A DNA stretch of 64,000 nucleotides from Actinoplanes sp. N902-109 (GTDB taxonomy: Bacteria > Actinomycetota > Actinomycetes > Mycobacteriales > Micromonosporaceae). Within the stretch, counting starts at the first letter, position 1; each line of letters opens with the position of its first letter. The stretch lies in assembly GCF_000389965.1 (NCBI RefSeq), contig NC_021191.1, positions 3,039,501-3,103,500 of the forward strand. Reading direction: 5' to 3'. Under the pieces are notes generated by a model that saw nothing but the letters and a program-made list of their open reading frames with translations, searched no databases and was not told the origin of the DNA. This document shows, piece after piece, positions 1 to 8,534 of this stretch. The position numbers were made by a program, and so were the translations under genes.

Positions 1-230
1 TTGCGGCGCTCGATGGCGAAGCCGTGCTGGACGTGACCGTCCAGCGTCCGGCCGAGCCGGTCATGAGCCGATCCGGCGCCGTGCAGATCGGCTCGTACGA
101 CCCGCTACCGGCCGGCACCGCCCTGCAGATCACGTTGCGGCAAGGCAGCGACGCGAAGTGGCGGTTCTGCACCATCGACGCGCTCGACGACTCCGGGGCC
201 CCCGACGACCCCTCGGTGCCGTTGTTCTGA
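1..230 (+). CDS. C-terminal end of an unknown protein (5' end outside window)
   Basis: An open frame enters from the window edge at base 3 and stops with TGA at 228-230, giving about 75 residues. It is GC3-rich and reads as beta-strand-like sequence ending in DDPSVPLF. I recognise no family. A GTG at 24 could be a start, but the frame is open upstream of it, so a partial gene is more likely. Nothing downstream belongs to it. Confidence 0.5.
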   Translation, partial: AALDGEAVLDVTVQRPAEPVMSRSGAVQIGSYDPLPAGTALQITLRQGSDAKWRFCTIDALDDSGAPDDPSVPLF

Positions 231-261
231 TTCGCGGGCACAAGCGGGCCGCGCGTACGCG

Positions 262-498
262 ATGGACGGCATCCTGGACCGCCCTCTCAAAAATGTGTGG
301 GCAAGGCATCAGTGGTCTGGGAGGGGGCACCTATTGGTGCGGTTCTTGGACCGGGGGATCTCGCCAGGCCCCGTTGTCGGCCTGTGGCCAACCAGCTCGA
401 CGTGCCCCGTATGCGGCGCGAGGACCTGCCCTTTCGCCACTTCCTGCGCGCACGAGTGCGCAAGTTTCGACGGGAGCGAGGAACGTTTCCGACCCTAG
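262..498 (+). pseudogene. Possible zinc-ribbon relic of a TnpB-like transposase
   Basis: The 309-base space between the first gene and the next holds a 78-codon frame with a cysteine cluster: STCPVCG followed by TCP, SC and AHEC. A serine-rich lead followed by CPxCG resembles the C-terminal zinc ribbon of IS200/IS605 TnpB proteins. Nothing of the RuvC-like core and no terminal repeats are visible, so it would be a scrap at most. Chance is a real alternative. Confidence 0.2.
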
Positions 499-539
499 GG
501 GCTAGCGTTGACCGCCGCTCGACTCCCGAAGGGACTTCC

Positions 540-1178
540 TTGAATAACCCGCTGTTCTCCGCTGATGCTGTTTCGCTGCGCGGTATTCCTGATTGGATCG
601 ACCGCCTCGCCTGGGAAGACCCTAATCACAGCTTGTATGTCGTGCGAGGCTTGGATCCTGCCGAGGTGATCGGGATCGTCGGCGGGGAGCAGGTCCGTAC
701 CCTGGCTCCGGGCGAGTTGCCTGAGGATACGGCAGACGAATGGAGCGGTGTCGTACCGCACGCCTTGGAAGCTGCCGGCGGCGGCGACCTCCTGCGGGTG
801 GCCGGTCGCCGCGGTGATTGGACCTTCGTGTACGACACCTTCGGTGGCATGGACGGCGAACTGGCGAAAACCTTGTCGAAGGGTGGCCGAGCCGCGGCAT
901 ACGTCGTCAACTCGATCAGCGGGATCAGCCGGGTCGACTGCGCCGAGGACGGTTCGGGGGTCTATGAACTGGACGACTCCTACGATCCCGACTACGACCA
1001 GGAGAATGTGCCGGAATTGCTGCGGAACGCGATCGATGCCGCAATGGCTGTCGATCTGGAAGACCCGGACTGGGACCTTGGTGTCAACATGCGCATCGTC
1101 TGCGCACTGGCCGGACTTACCTGGACTTACGAGGAATTCCGCCAGCATCCGTTGACAATAGCCAGGTATGATGAATAG
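540..1178 (+). CDS. DUF6461-like protein of unknown function
   Basis: The protein has 212 residues from a TTG start preceded by GAAGGGA at 528-534. The N-terminus carries a YVVRGLDPAEVIGIVGGE segment typical of the actinobacterial DUF6461 family (one domain, no known activity). It is acidic, has no signal peptide or membrane segment, and is probably cytoplasmic. The frame is open further upstream, but codon use before 540 is poor, which favours the TTG. Its codon use is slightly less GC-extreme than that of its neighbours. Assignment to DUF6461 is from memory of the pattern and not certain. Confidence 0.6.
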   Translation: MNNPLFSADAVSLRGIPDWIDRLAWEDPNHSLYVVRGLDPAEVIGIVGGEQVRTLAPGELPEDTADEWSGVVPHALEAAGGGDLLRVAGRRGDWTFVYDTFGGMDGELAKTLSKGGRAAAYVVNSISGISRVDCAEDGSGVYELDDSYDPDYDQENVPELLRNAIDAAMAVDLEDPDWDLGVNMRIVCALAGLTWTYEEFRQHPLTIARYDE

Positions 1179-1280
1179 AACTAGACGCTCGATATAACCA
1201 GATGCTGCAACTGCGTCACAATCAATCGAACCTCCCCGCAACGCCGGCCGCCTCGGTGTGGTGGCGGCCGGCGCCCGGGG

Positions 1281-2096
1281 TCATGCGGTCAGGAACTGTT
1301 TCAGTGAGCGCGGCGGGATACCGGTGATGTCTTCCACCGTGGCGGTGACGTGGTCCTCGGAGCCCGCCGCGATCTGCAGATCCATGGCGGCGAGCAGGTC
1401 GGCGTACGACTCCGGCAGGCCGTGCCGCTGATGGATCGCGGACAGCTCCGCCGTACTGACCGGGCGGTGCCGCACGACCCGGCCGGTGAGTCCGCTGACG
1501 ATCGCCGCGACGTCGTCGAAGCTCAGCGCCTCGGGCCCGGTGAGGACGAGATCGTTGGCCGGTGGGGCGTCCGCGGTCAGCACCCGGGCGGCGACGGCGG
1601 CGATGTCGCCCGGGTCGATGAACGGGACGCGGCCGCGGCCCGTGGCGCTGACGATCTCGTCGTTCTCGCGGATGGACCGGGCATGCGGATGATCACCGGT
1701 GAAGTTGCTGGCGAACCAGGTCGGCCGCAGCACCGCCCACTCCGGCACGTACTCGGGCAGGCGGGTGCCGAGCATGCCCAGCCCGGGGCTGCCGATCGGG
1801 ACTGCCGAGGCGCTCAGCAGCGCCACGCGGCGTACACCGGCGCGGCGCGCCTCTTTCAGGAACGACACCACGACGGCCTCCGGGTCGGCCGTTCCCGGTG
1901 GCGGCAACAGATAGAGCGCATGGACGCCCTGCAGCGCGGGGCCGAATGTGGTCGGATCCGCCCAGTCGAACCGGACGTCGAGGCCGGGGGAGCGGCCGGC
2001 GCGACGTACTTCCTCGCGGGGGATCCCGTTCTCGTTCAGCCGTCGCACGATGCGGCTGCCGACGTGTCCGGTCGCCCCGGTCACGAGCACTGTCAT
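1281..2096 (-). CDS. NmrA-type NAD(P)-binding reductase
   Basis: A 271-residue atypical short-chain dehydrogenase. The Rossmann glycine motif GATGHVG lies at residues 7-13, followed by a WADPTTFGPAL segment that in this family replaces the usual catalytic Tyr-Lys pair. Relatives are NmrA-like sensors and quinone/azo reductases that bind NAD(P)H. The start overlaps the stop of the SnoaL gene by 4 bases (ATGA), so the two are translationally coupled. The substrate cannot be deduced. Confidence 0.85.
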   Translation of the reverse strand: MTVLVTGATGHVGSRIVRRLNENGIPREEVRRAGRSPGLDVRFDWADPTTFGPALQGVHALYLLPPPGTADPEAVVVSFLKEARRAGVRRVALLSASAVPIGSPGLGMLGTRLPEYVPEWAVLRPTWFASNFTGDHPHARSIRENDEIVSATGRGRVPFIDPGDIAAVAARVLTADAPPANDLVLTGPEALSFDDVAAIVSGLTGRVVRHRPVSTAELSAIHQRHGLPESYADLLAAMDLQIAAGSEDHVTATVEDITGIPPRSLKQFLTA

Positions 2097-2545
2097 GCGT
2101 TGCCCCCTTCAACGGGCGTTCCTGGTGATGATGGGCCCCACGAACCGCCGGTCGTGCCTGCCACGAGGGGCAGGGGATTCCAGTAGTCGCGGTAGTGCCG
2201 GATGCGGTCGTCGGCGACAGTGAGCACGGCGACGTAGCGCGCGGTGTAAGCCTCCCCGCTCGGCAGTACCCGGCCACCGATCGCCAGCTCGGCGACGATC
2301 ACCTGCGGGTCGGTGGTCTCGTGCACCACCAGGTCGAGTACGCGCTGGATGTCGAACCGGTCGGTGTAGCCGTCGAGGTAGGACTCCACGGCTTCGCGAC
2401 CCTCCAGGCGTTGTGGCCAGCCGGGCGGCACGAACGGGAACTCCATCACGGCGTCGTCGGCGTACAGGGCGGTGAACCCGGCCATGTCGTGGGCGAGCAG
2501 AAGATCGGTGGCGCGGCGGAAGAGCGCGGCGGGGTTCTCAGGCAC
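2093..2545 (-). CDS. SnoaL-like (NTF2 fold) protein
   Basis: A 150-residue NTF2-like alpha+beta barrel: helices at the N-terminus (FRRATDLLLAHDMAGF), then DDAVMEFPF and a C-terminal RYVAVLTVADDRIRHYRDYW strand pair typical of SnoaL-like polyketide cyclases and ketosteroid-isomerase relatives. It is first in a two-gene unit with the NmrA-type reductase and divergent from the TetR gene at 2638. The tail after PLVAGTT is extended and low in complexity. It may be an isomerase, a hydrolase or only a small-molecule binder. Confidence 0.8.
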   Translation of the reverse strand: MPENPAALFRRATDLLLAHDMAGFTALYADDAVMEFPFVPPGWPQRLEGREAVESYLDGYTDRFDIQRVLDLVVHETTDPQVIVAELAIGGRVLPSGEAYTARYVAVLTVADDRIRHYRDYWNPLPLVAGTTGGSWGPSSPGTPVEGGNA

Positions 2546-2578
2546 AGATGCTCCCAGGGCGGGACGGCCGCTAGACTG

Positions 2579-2621
2579 CGGACCGTCGGTCCGTTTTACT
2601 GTAGCGGACTATCAGTCCGCT
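2579..2621. promoter_or_regulatory. Two palindromes: probable TetR operators in the divergent promoter
   Basis: Two inverted repeats sit between the divergent genes: CGGACC-GTC-GGTCCG at 2579-2593 and AGCGGACT-ATC-AGTCCGCT at 2603-2621. Both fit GGAC-N5-GTCC, with centres 26 bp apart. The second overlaps the likely -10 zone of the TetR gene, which starts 17 bp downstream. Autoregulation plus repression of the SnoaL/NmrA pair is the simplest reading. Confidence 0.75.
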
Positions 2622-2637
2622 TTCGAGGGGGTACGCC

Positions 2638-3183
2638 GTGCGAGCTGACAAGGCGCGCAACCGGGAGGCCGTCCTGGCCGCCGCCGCCCGCCTGTTCGAC
2701 GAGGCCACCGATCCCGACGACGTCTCGATGGACGCCGTGGCCGCCGCCGCTCAGGTGGGCAAGGGCACCATATTCCGCGGTTTCGGCGACCGTCGCGGCC
2801 TGCTCCGGGCCCTCTACGACGAGCGGACCAGCCAGGAACTGGCTGCTCCCGCCGCAGAGGGCGGGCCGGCCGAGGCCGCGCTGGAGCTGCTGATCCGAAC
2901 CTGGCGATTCAAGCAGCGCAACCGCATGCTCGCGCTGGCCCTGGAGCGCGAAGGCTCCGGCAGCCCGTTCCACAACGACGGCTACGGCCGCCTGCACGCC
3001 CAACTCGCCGCCCTCGTCGCGCAGGCCCGCGGTCACGCCGACGCGGATTTCCTGGCCCACGCCCTGATCGCCGCGGTCCGCAGCGACCTGATCGAACACC
3101 TGCGCGCCCACCCGGCCGTCGACCCGGAATCCGGCCTGAGGGCCCTGGTCGGAAGCGTTCTGCCGACGAACGAAGAGCCGTGA
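2638..3183 (+). CDS. TetR-family transcriptional regulator
   Basis: A 181-residue TetR repressor from a GTG start with GAGGGG at 2625-2630. The N-terminal HTH runs from NREAVLAAAARLF to AQVGKGTIFRGFGDRRGLL (residues about 6-55); the rest is the all-helical ligand and dimer domain, with no recognisable effector class. The two palindromes just upstream are its likely operators. It points away from the SnoaL/NmrA pair, its probable target. Confidence 0.9.
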   Translation: MRADKARNREAVLAAAARLFDEATDPDDVSMDAVAAAAQVGKGTIFRGFGDRRGLLRALYDERTSQELAAPAAEGGPAEAALELLIRTWRFKQRNRMLALALEREGSGSPFHNDGYGRLHAQLAALVAQARGHADADFLAHALIAAVRSDLIEHLRAHPAVDPESGLRALVGSVLPTNEEP

Positions 3184-3288
3184 CGACAGCGCCGGGTACG
3201 GCACTGGCCCGGCACTGCCGCGGGTCTTGGCGGGGACAGGTCGGCACCGAACTGGGCATCACCAGCCGCCTGCCCTTGCATCGGCGGG

Positions 3289-4260
3289 TCATCCAGCGAG
3301 CAGCCGGTCGGTCCACGTTGTCAGTGCGGCGATAGCGGCCCGGGACAGTGCTGCTTGCGGCATCATGCTGGTGAAGCCGTGGAATCCGCCGGGCCAGACG
3401 TGCAGCTCGGTGTTGATTCCGGCGTGCCAGAGTTTGCTGGCGTAGGCCACGGTTTCGTCGCGGAACACTTCGGCGCTCGCGCAGTCGATGTAGGTCGGTG
3501 GCATGCCGGTCAGGTCGGTGGCCCGGGCCGGGGCGGCGTAGGGGGACACGTCGTCGCCGCCGCGCCGGTCCCCGAGGTAGGCGGTCCAGCCGAAGCGGGT
3601 CATGGCGCGGTCGGCGACGCCGACGCCGTCGATCTGATGGGTCGAGACGGTCGAGTCGCTGTCGTCGAGCATCGGGGAGATCAGGATCTGGCCGAACAGT
3701 GGTGGTCCTTGCCGGTCGCGGGCCAGCAGTGCGGTGCCCGCGGCGAGGCCGCCGCCGGCGCTCTGCCCGGCGAGCACGATGCGCGCGGGGTCGATGCCCA
3801 GCTCGTCGGCGTGGGTGGCGGTCCACACCAGGCCGGCGTAACAGTCCTCGACGGGGTAGGGGTCGGGGTGCTCCGGGGCGAGGCGGTAGTCGACGCTGAC
3901 GAGGACTACGTCGTCGTGGGTGAGCAGCCAGTCGTCGTAGGAGTCGAGGTTGCCCAGGTAATGGCCGAACATCATGCCGCCGCCGTGCATGGTGTAGAAG
4001 CACGGTGCCGGGCCGGTGCGCCCGATGCGGCTGATGACCGCCAGGTTGATGGGGGCACCCCGGTAGCCGGGGATGGTGCGGGTGCGCCGTTGCAGACCGC
4101 GAGCACGCAGCCGTTCGTCGATGGCTTGCTCGGTGGTGTCGAGCATCCGCATGCGCGGCAGCATGTCGCTGGTCAGGGTGAAGGGGCCGCGTTCGTGCAT
4201 GGCGGTGAGGAACACGTCGAGCTCGGGGTCGAACGGTGGGCGCGGCAGGACGTCAGACAT
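3289..4260 (-). CDS. Alpha/beta hydrolase, Aes/HSL-type esterase
   Basis: A 323-residue family IV (hormone-sensitive-lipase-like) esterase. The oxyanion motif HGGGM and nucleophile elbow GQSAGGG are present, with the catalytic Asp and His supplied by the C-terminal third (CASAEVFRDE and a GGFHGF-type His). There is no signal peptide, so it is cytosolic, acting on short acyl esters. I use the ATG at 4258-4260 because GAGGAGAC lies 6 bases before it; a start 17 codons earlier has no such site. It is divergent from the TetR gene at 4379 with a palindrome between. Confidence 0.88.
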   Translation of the reverse strand: MSDVLPRPPFDPELDVFLTAMHERGPFTLTSDMLPRMRMLDTTEQAIDERLRARGLQRRTRTIPGYRGAPINLAVISRIGRTGPAPCFYTMHGGGMMFGHYLGNLDSYDDWLLTHDDVVLVSVDYRLAPEHPDPYPVEDCYAGLVWTATHADELGIDPARIVLAGQSAGGGLAAGTALLARDRQGPPLFGQILISPMLDDSDSTVSTHQIDGVGVADRAMTRFGWTAYLGDRRGGDDVSPYAAPARATDLTGMPPTYIDCASAEVFRDETVAYASKLWHAGINTELHVWPGGFHGFTSMMPQAALSRAAIAALTTWTDRLLAG

Positions 4261-4314
4261 GGTGGGTCTCCTCGGCGGGGATGGTGGTGCGAGCGGTACG
4301 TCGGTCACCATGCC

Positions 4315-4339
4315 ACTAAGTTAACTCACTAAACTTAGT
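4315..4339. promoter_or_regulatory. Inverted repeat, probable TetR operator
   Basis: ACTAAGTT (4315-4322) and AACTTAGT (4332-4339) form perfect arms around a 9-base spacer, in a short AT-rich island between the divergent esterase and TetR genes. The position suits control of both promoters by the TetR protein encoded alongside. Confidence 0.7.
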
Positions 4340-4378
4340 TACACAACCACTATGCTGACCGCAGTCAGGAGGGGTCAC

Positions 4379-4984
4379 ATGCCACGCACCGACGCTCGCG
4401 GCGGACCACAGACACGCGCGCGGATCTCACAGATCGCCACCCGGCTGTTCCTCGACCAGGGGTTCGACGCCGTCACCGTGGCCGCCGTCGCCCGCGAGGC
4501 CGGCGTCTCCACCGTCACCGTGTTCAAGCACTTCCCGCGCAAGGAAGACCTCCTGCTGGACCGGGCCGACGACGCCATGCAGATGCTGCGCTCGGCGGTC
4601 CGCGACCGTCCGGCCGGCACCGATGTCCTGGACTCGCTGGAGGCCATGGTGCTGCGGCTGGCCGAGGACCAGCACGGGTTGTCGGGCACCGCCGCCGAGT
4701 CCGCCCCGTTCTTCCGCACCGTGGCGGGCTCCAACCCCCTCATCGCGCGGGCCCGCGAACTCGCCGCTGACCTGCAGCACGTGCTGGCTGACGAACTCGA
4801 CCGCGATCCGGGCTTCGACGGCGACAGCGCACTGCTCGCCGCGTTCTTCATGTCCGGCTACACCACCGTGCTGACCGACAACGCGCGCCGCCTCATCGCG
4901 GGCGAGGACCCCGCCGAGACAGCCCTGCACCATCGTCAGCGCCTGGCACAACTCTTCCGCGCATTGCGCAACGCCATGCGCTGA
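4379..4984 (+). CDS. TetR-family transcriptional regulator
   Basis: A 201-residue TetR repressor. AGGAGGGG at 4366-4373 sets the ATG at 4379 rather than the ATG at 4352. The HTH lies near residues 12-58, with VAREAGVSTVTVFKHFPRKE as recognition region. The C-terminal domain has the SGYTTVLTDNARR helix seen in drug- or solvent-responsive TetR proteins, but no ligand can be named. It probably represses the divergent esterase gene. Confidence 0.9.
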   Translation: MPRTDARGGPQTRARISQIATRLFLDQGFDAVTVAAVAREAGVSTVTVFKHFPRKEDLLLDRADDAMQMLRSAVRDRPAGTDVLDSLEAMVLRLAEDQHGLSGTAAESAPFFRTVAGSNPLIARARELAADLQHVLADELDRDPGFDGDSALLAAFFMSGYTTVLTDNARRLIAGEDPAETALHHRQRLAQLFRALRNAMR

Positions 4985-5056
4985 ACCACGACAACGGCTC
5001 GCACCCGCCGTCGCCGGCGAGCAGGTCGGCTCGGTGCGTCGACGTCACCGCGCCCG

Positions 5057-6763
5057 TCACATGCGCCGGTGGTCTGCCGCGGCGAGGATGAGGTAGGTGG
5101 CGGCGGTCCAGGTGTATGCGCGGTCGCGCAGGCCGGTGCCGGTGTCGGCGTCGAAGTTCTCCGCGAAGCCGGAGGTTTCGCAGAGCTGCCGGAAGCGGAG
5201 GCTGATGTCCTCGGCGAGGTCGATGTGCCCGGCGCGGCGTAAGCCGTCCTCGATGAGCAGGGTCGCCGGGGCCCAGATGGGTCCGCGCCAGTAGCCGTCG
5301 GCGGCGTACAGGTCCGAGCCGAGCGGCTCGGTCGCCAGGCCGTGCGGGGTCAGATGCGCTTTGAGAGCGGCGGCCAGCGACGTGCGGACATCGGCGGGAA
5401 GGTCGGCGCCGAGCGTGATCGGCATGAGCGCGAGCAGGCTGGTGCTGTCGTGCGTCGTACCGGTGCGGGGGTCGCGGGCGAGGAACCGGGTGCCGTCCCA
5501 CAGCTCCGACAGCAGGGCGGTCTGGATCTGGTCGGCGGTGTCGTGCCAGTGCAGGGCGGTTGTGGCGTCGCCGAGTTCGGTTGCGAGCTTGCTGAGTTCG
5601 CGCAGCTGAATGATGAGGAACGCCGACAGATCGGCGGTTTCGAGCACCGGTCCGGCGTCGAAGGTGGTGGCGTTGTCCCAGCCGCTGTCGTTGCCGTGCT
5701 GGTAGAAGGGGAGCGGGTGGCCGGGTACGCGGCGCTGCGTGAGCCAGAAGGTGGTCCATCCGCTCAGCCGCTCGTAGGTCTCGGCCAGTTGCTGACGGTC
5801 GAGGGGCTGGGGAAGGTGCCGGCGCAGCCGAGCGAGGGCCCAGCCGTGGATGGGCGGTTTCACGAAGTTGTAGAGGACTTCGGAATGGGTCACCGAGTCC
5901 GGCAGCGCACCGCTCGGGTCCTGGTGGTCGAACGGGATGTGGAACTGGTGCCAGGCCAGTTCGGGGTCTCCCGCTGCCAGTGCCAGCGCGTTGAAGCAGT
6001 GGTCCCAGCTCCACACCTTGTCCATCCAGTGTTTGGACATCAGGACGGCGGGCCGGCCGAGGAACCCGCCGGGTGCGACCGTGGCCGACCAGATCACGTA
6101 CGCGGCGAGTTCGGCGGCTGGAGTCCGGGAGTTCCGCCACGGGGCCACCGCCGCCAGGTACCGCTCGAACGTGTCGCCGGTCCGCTCGGCCACGTCGTCG
6201 AAGGCCGCCGAGGCCCGGTACGGGTCGCGGCTCGTGGCGTACTCCTCGATGGCGATCTCCCACGGCGCGTCGGCGGCCATTTCGACGTACCGGTCGCGGG
6301 TGCCGAGCAGTTCTGTGCCGGCTGTCGCGTGAGGACTGCCGGTGAGCACGGTGATCCGGTAGCGGTGCCCGGTCTCGTAGGAGGTGAAGACGTAGGCGTC
6401 GTCGCGCGGGTCGCGGAAGAGGTACGTACCCGAGAAAGGGGTCAAAGTCGTTGCGGCGGCGGCGATCCGCAAGCCGAGCCCGCTGCCGCTCAGGCGGATG
6501 ACGTCGGCGGTCTCGTAGACCAGGTCGATGCGGCCGCTGTGATCCGCCCACCGCAGCCGGGTGGCCGAGGCTGTAACGGGGGCCTCGAGCGGGCCGCCGG
6601 TGGAACGGGGTTCGAACCGGAGGACCGGGTGCATCCCGTTGCGGTGCGAGACGAGGTGCAGGTCGTCGGCGTACGTCTTCTCCGCGATGACCGGTGAGAT
6701 GTCGAACCAGGATCCCGCGTGGCTGAAGGGAATTTCCCGAAGGGAGAAGGTGACCTCGGACAT
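5057..6763 (-). CDS. MGH1/GH63-like glycosidase
   Basis: A 568-residue protein with an N-terminal beta-sandwich and a C-terminal (alpha/alpha)6 barrel of the GH63/mannosylglycerate-hydrolase type. Visible signatures are SWDHCFNALAL, GNDSGWDNATTFD and YWRGPIWAPATLL, the last typical of inverting alpha-glucosidases and amylo-alpha-1,6-glucosidase relatives. With no signal peptide it should act on sugars already imported. The ATG at 6761-6763 follows a GAAAGG site. It lies 20 bp after the sugar ABC permeases, so it probably hydrolyses the imported oligosaccharide. The exact linkage is unknown. Confidence 0.8.
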   Translation of the reverse strand: MSEVTFSLREIPFSHAGSWFDISPVIAEKTYADDLHLVSHRNGMHPVLRFEPRSTGGPLEAPVTASATRLRWADHSGRIDLVYETADVIRLSGSGLGLRIAAAATTLTPFSGTYLFRDPRDDAYVFTSYETGHRYRITVLTGSPHATAGTELLGTRDRYVEMAADAPWEIAIEEYATSRDPYRASAAFDDVAERTGDTFERYLAAVAPWRNSRTPAAELAAYVIWSATVAPGGFLGRPAVLMSKHWMDKVWSWDHCFNALALAAGDPELAWHQFHIPFDHQDPSGALPDSVTHSEVLYNFVKPPIHGWALARLRRHLPQPLDRQQLAETYERLSGWTTFWLTQRRVPGHPLPFYQHGNDSGWDNATTFDAGPVLETADLSAFLIIQLRELSKLATELGDATTALHWHDTADQIQTALLSELWDGTRFLARDPRTGTTHDSTSLLALMPITLGADLPADVRTSLAAALKAHLTPHGLATEPLGSDLYAADGYWRGPIWAPATLLIEDGLRRAGHIDLAEDISLRFRQLCETSGFAENFDADTGTGLRDRAYTWTAATYLILAAADHRRM

Positions 6764-6783
6764 GGATGCCTTTCGCGGGTGGC

Positions 6784-7593
6784 TCAGTCTTTCACGGCGC
6801 CGGTCGTGATGCCGGCGGCGACGTAGCGCTGCGCCAGGATGAGCAGCAGCGTCGCGGGGATGGAGGCGATCACGGCGGTGGCCATGATGGCGTTCCACTG
6901 CTGGTTGTTGTTGCCGATGTAGTGGTAGATGCCCAGTGTGACGGGCTGCTGGGTGCCGCCGCCGTCGAGGGTGGTGGCGAAGACGAAGTCGGACCAGGCC
7001 CAGAGGAACGCGAAGAGGCTGACGGTGACGACGGCGTTGCGGCTGACCGGCAGGACCACGGACCAGAAGGTACGCAACCGTCCGGCGCCGTCGAGCACCG
7101 CGGCGTTGATCAGGTCGTCCGGGATGCCGGACATGAACGCGGTGAAGATCAGCACGCCGAAGGGGACCGCGATGGTGGAGTCGGCCAGGATCAGGCCGGC
7201 CGCCGAGTTGAGCACGCCGAGCCGCAGATAGATGGCGTAGAACCCCATCGCCATGATGATTCCGGGGATCATCTGGGCGATCAGCAGGACGAAGCTCAGC
7301 GTGCCTCCGCCGCGGGGGTGCAGCTTGGCCAGCGAGTAGCCGGCCGGCGCGGACAGGACGACGGTCAGCAGCACCGTGCCCAGTCCGATCAGCAGGCTGG
7401 TGCCCAGGTAGGGCAGCTGCTGGTCGAGAACGGCCCGGTAGCCCTCGAGCGTGCCGTGCACCGGGAAGAGGTAGGGCGGGTCGTGCCGCATGGCGGTGTC
7501 CTGGGTGAAGGACACGTTGACCATCCAGTAGACCGGGAACAGCATGATCGCGGTCAGCACGAGACCGGCAAGGGTTTTCCAGGGCCGGGTCAT
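6784..7593 (-). CDS. Carbohydrate ABC transporter permease 2 (MalG type)
   Basis: A 269-residue inner-membrane permease with about six membrane helices and the cytoplasmic EAA-like loop DLINAAVLDGAGRLRTFWSV. It is the MalG/LacG-type partner of the permease encoded at 7590. The ATG overlaps the upstream stop by 4 bases. A long frame continues beyond the start but is only the shadow of the preceding genes. No ATP-binding subunit is encoded nearby, so a shared MsmK/MsiK-type ATPase is expected elsewhere. Confidence 0.92.
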   Translation of the reverse strand: MTRPWKTLAGLVLTAIMLFPVYWMVNVSFTQDTAMRHDPPYLFPVHGTLEGYRAVLDQQLPYLGTSLLIGLGTVLLTVVLSAPAGYSLAKLHPRGGGTLSFVLLIAQMIPGIIMAMGFYAIYLRLGVLNSAAGLILADSTIAVPFGVLIFTAFMSGIPDDLINAAVLDGAGRLRTFWSVVLPVSRNAVVTVSLFAFLWAWSDFVFATTLDGGGTQQPVTLGIYHYIGNNNQQWNAIMATAVIASIPATLLLILAQRYVAAGITTGAVKD

Positions 7594-8534
7594 GACTGCT
7601 GCCGCCGCTGGATGCGGATGTACAGCAGCCCGAAGAACAGCGCCGTCACGATCAGCAGGTTGCCGACGGCGGCGCCGGGCCCGAACTGCGGGAGCAGGGT
7701 GCCGAAGCTGAACCGGTAGGACCAGGTCGCGAACGTGGTCGACGAGTCGGCCGGGCCGCCCCGGGTCATGATCCAGATGAGGTCGAAGACCTTGAGCGTG
7801 TACACCAGGCCGAGCAGCAGCGTGATCGCCGAGACCGGCCGCAGCAGCGGGAAAGTCACCCGCCGGAAGCGCTGCCAGCCGGAGGCCCCGTCGAGCGCAG
7901 CCGCCTCGTGGATCTCCGCCGGGACGGCCTGCAGCCCGCTGTAGAGCACAACCAGGTTGAACGGGATGCCGATCCAGATGTTCGCGATGATCACGCTGGT
8001 CAGCGCCCAGGTGGGCGAGGTGAGCCAGTTGACCGGGTGCAGGCCGATCATGCCCAGCGTCCAGTTCACCACGCCGGAGTCGCTGTTGAGCATCCACGAC
8101 CAGGTGGAGGCCGACACGATCAGCGGTAGCAGCCACGGGACCAGGAACAGCGCCCGCAGGGTGGCCGACAGCGGGAAGTGGTTGACGAAGAACACCGCGA
8201 GCGCCATCCCGATGCCGAACTGGAAGACCAGCGAGACCGCGGTGAACAGCACGGTGTGCAGCAAGGCGGGTCCGAACGTGCCGTTCCCGAGAACGGTCCG
8301 GTAGTTGTCGAGGCCGCTGAACGGGGCGCCGCCCTGCACGAACGACCGGACCGTGTAGTGGCGCAGGCTGAGATCGAGGTTGCGGTACAGCGGGTAGGCG
8401 TAGAACGCGATCAGGTAGGCCACGATCGGCAGCAGGAACCCCCAGGCCGCCCACTGCCCGGACCGGCGCCCCGGCCGGGGGTGGGTGCCGGCCCGGGCGG
8501 TGGGTGCCGGCCGGACCATCACGTCGTCGGTCAT
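7590..8534 (-). CDS. Carbohydrate ABC transporter permease 1 (MalF type)
   Basis: A 314-residue permease with a basic, proline-rich cytoplasmic head (residues 1-28), six membrane helices and the loop EIHEAAALDGASGWQRF that contacts the ATPase. It is coupled at both ends: its ATG directly follows the stop of the binding-protein gene (0 bp) and its stop overlaps the next ATG. Confidence 0.93.
   Translation of the reverse strand: MTDDVMVRPAPTARAGTHPRPGRRSGQWAAWGFLLPIVAYLIAFYAYPLYRNLDLSLRHYTVRSFVQGGAPFSGLDNYRTVLGNGTFGPALLHTVLFTAVSLVFQFGIGMALAVFFVNHFPLSATLRALFLVPWLLPLIVSASTWSWMLNSDSGVVNWTLGMIGLHPVNWLTSPTWALTSVIIANIWIGIPFNLVVLYSGLQAVPAEIHEAAALDGASGWQRFRRVTFPLLRPVSAITLLLGLVYTLKVFDLIWIMTRGGPADSSTTFATWSYRFSFGTLLPQFGPGAAVGNLLIVTALFFGLLYIRIQRRQQS

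Noticed and set aside
495..1241. Long minus-strand frame (248 codons) opposite the DUF6461-like gene
   Set aside because: It is the mirror of a GC3-biased gene; it has poor codon quality, no ribosome site and no family.
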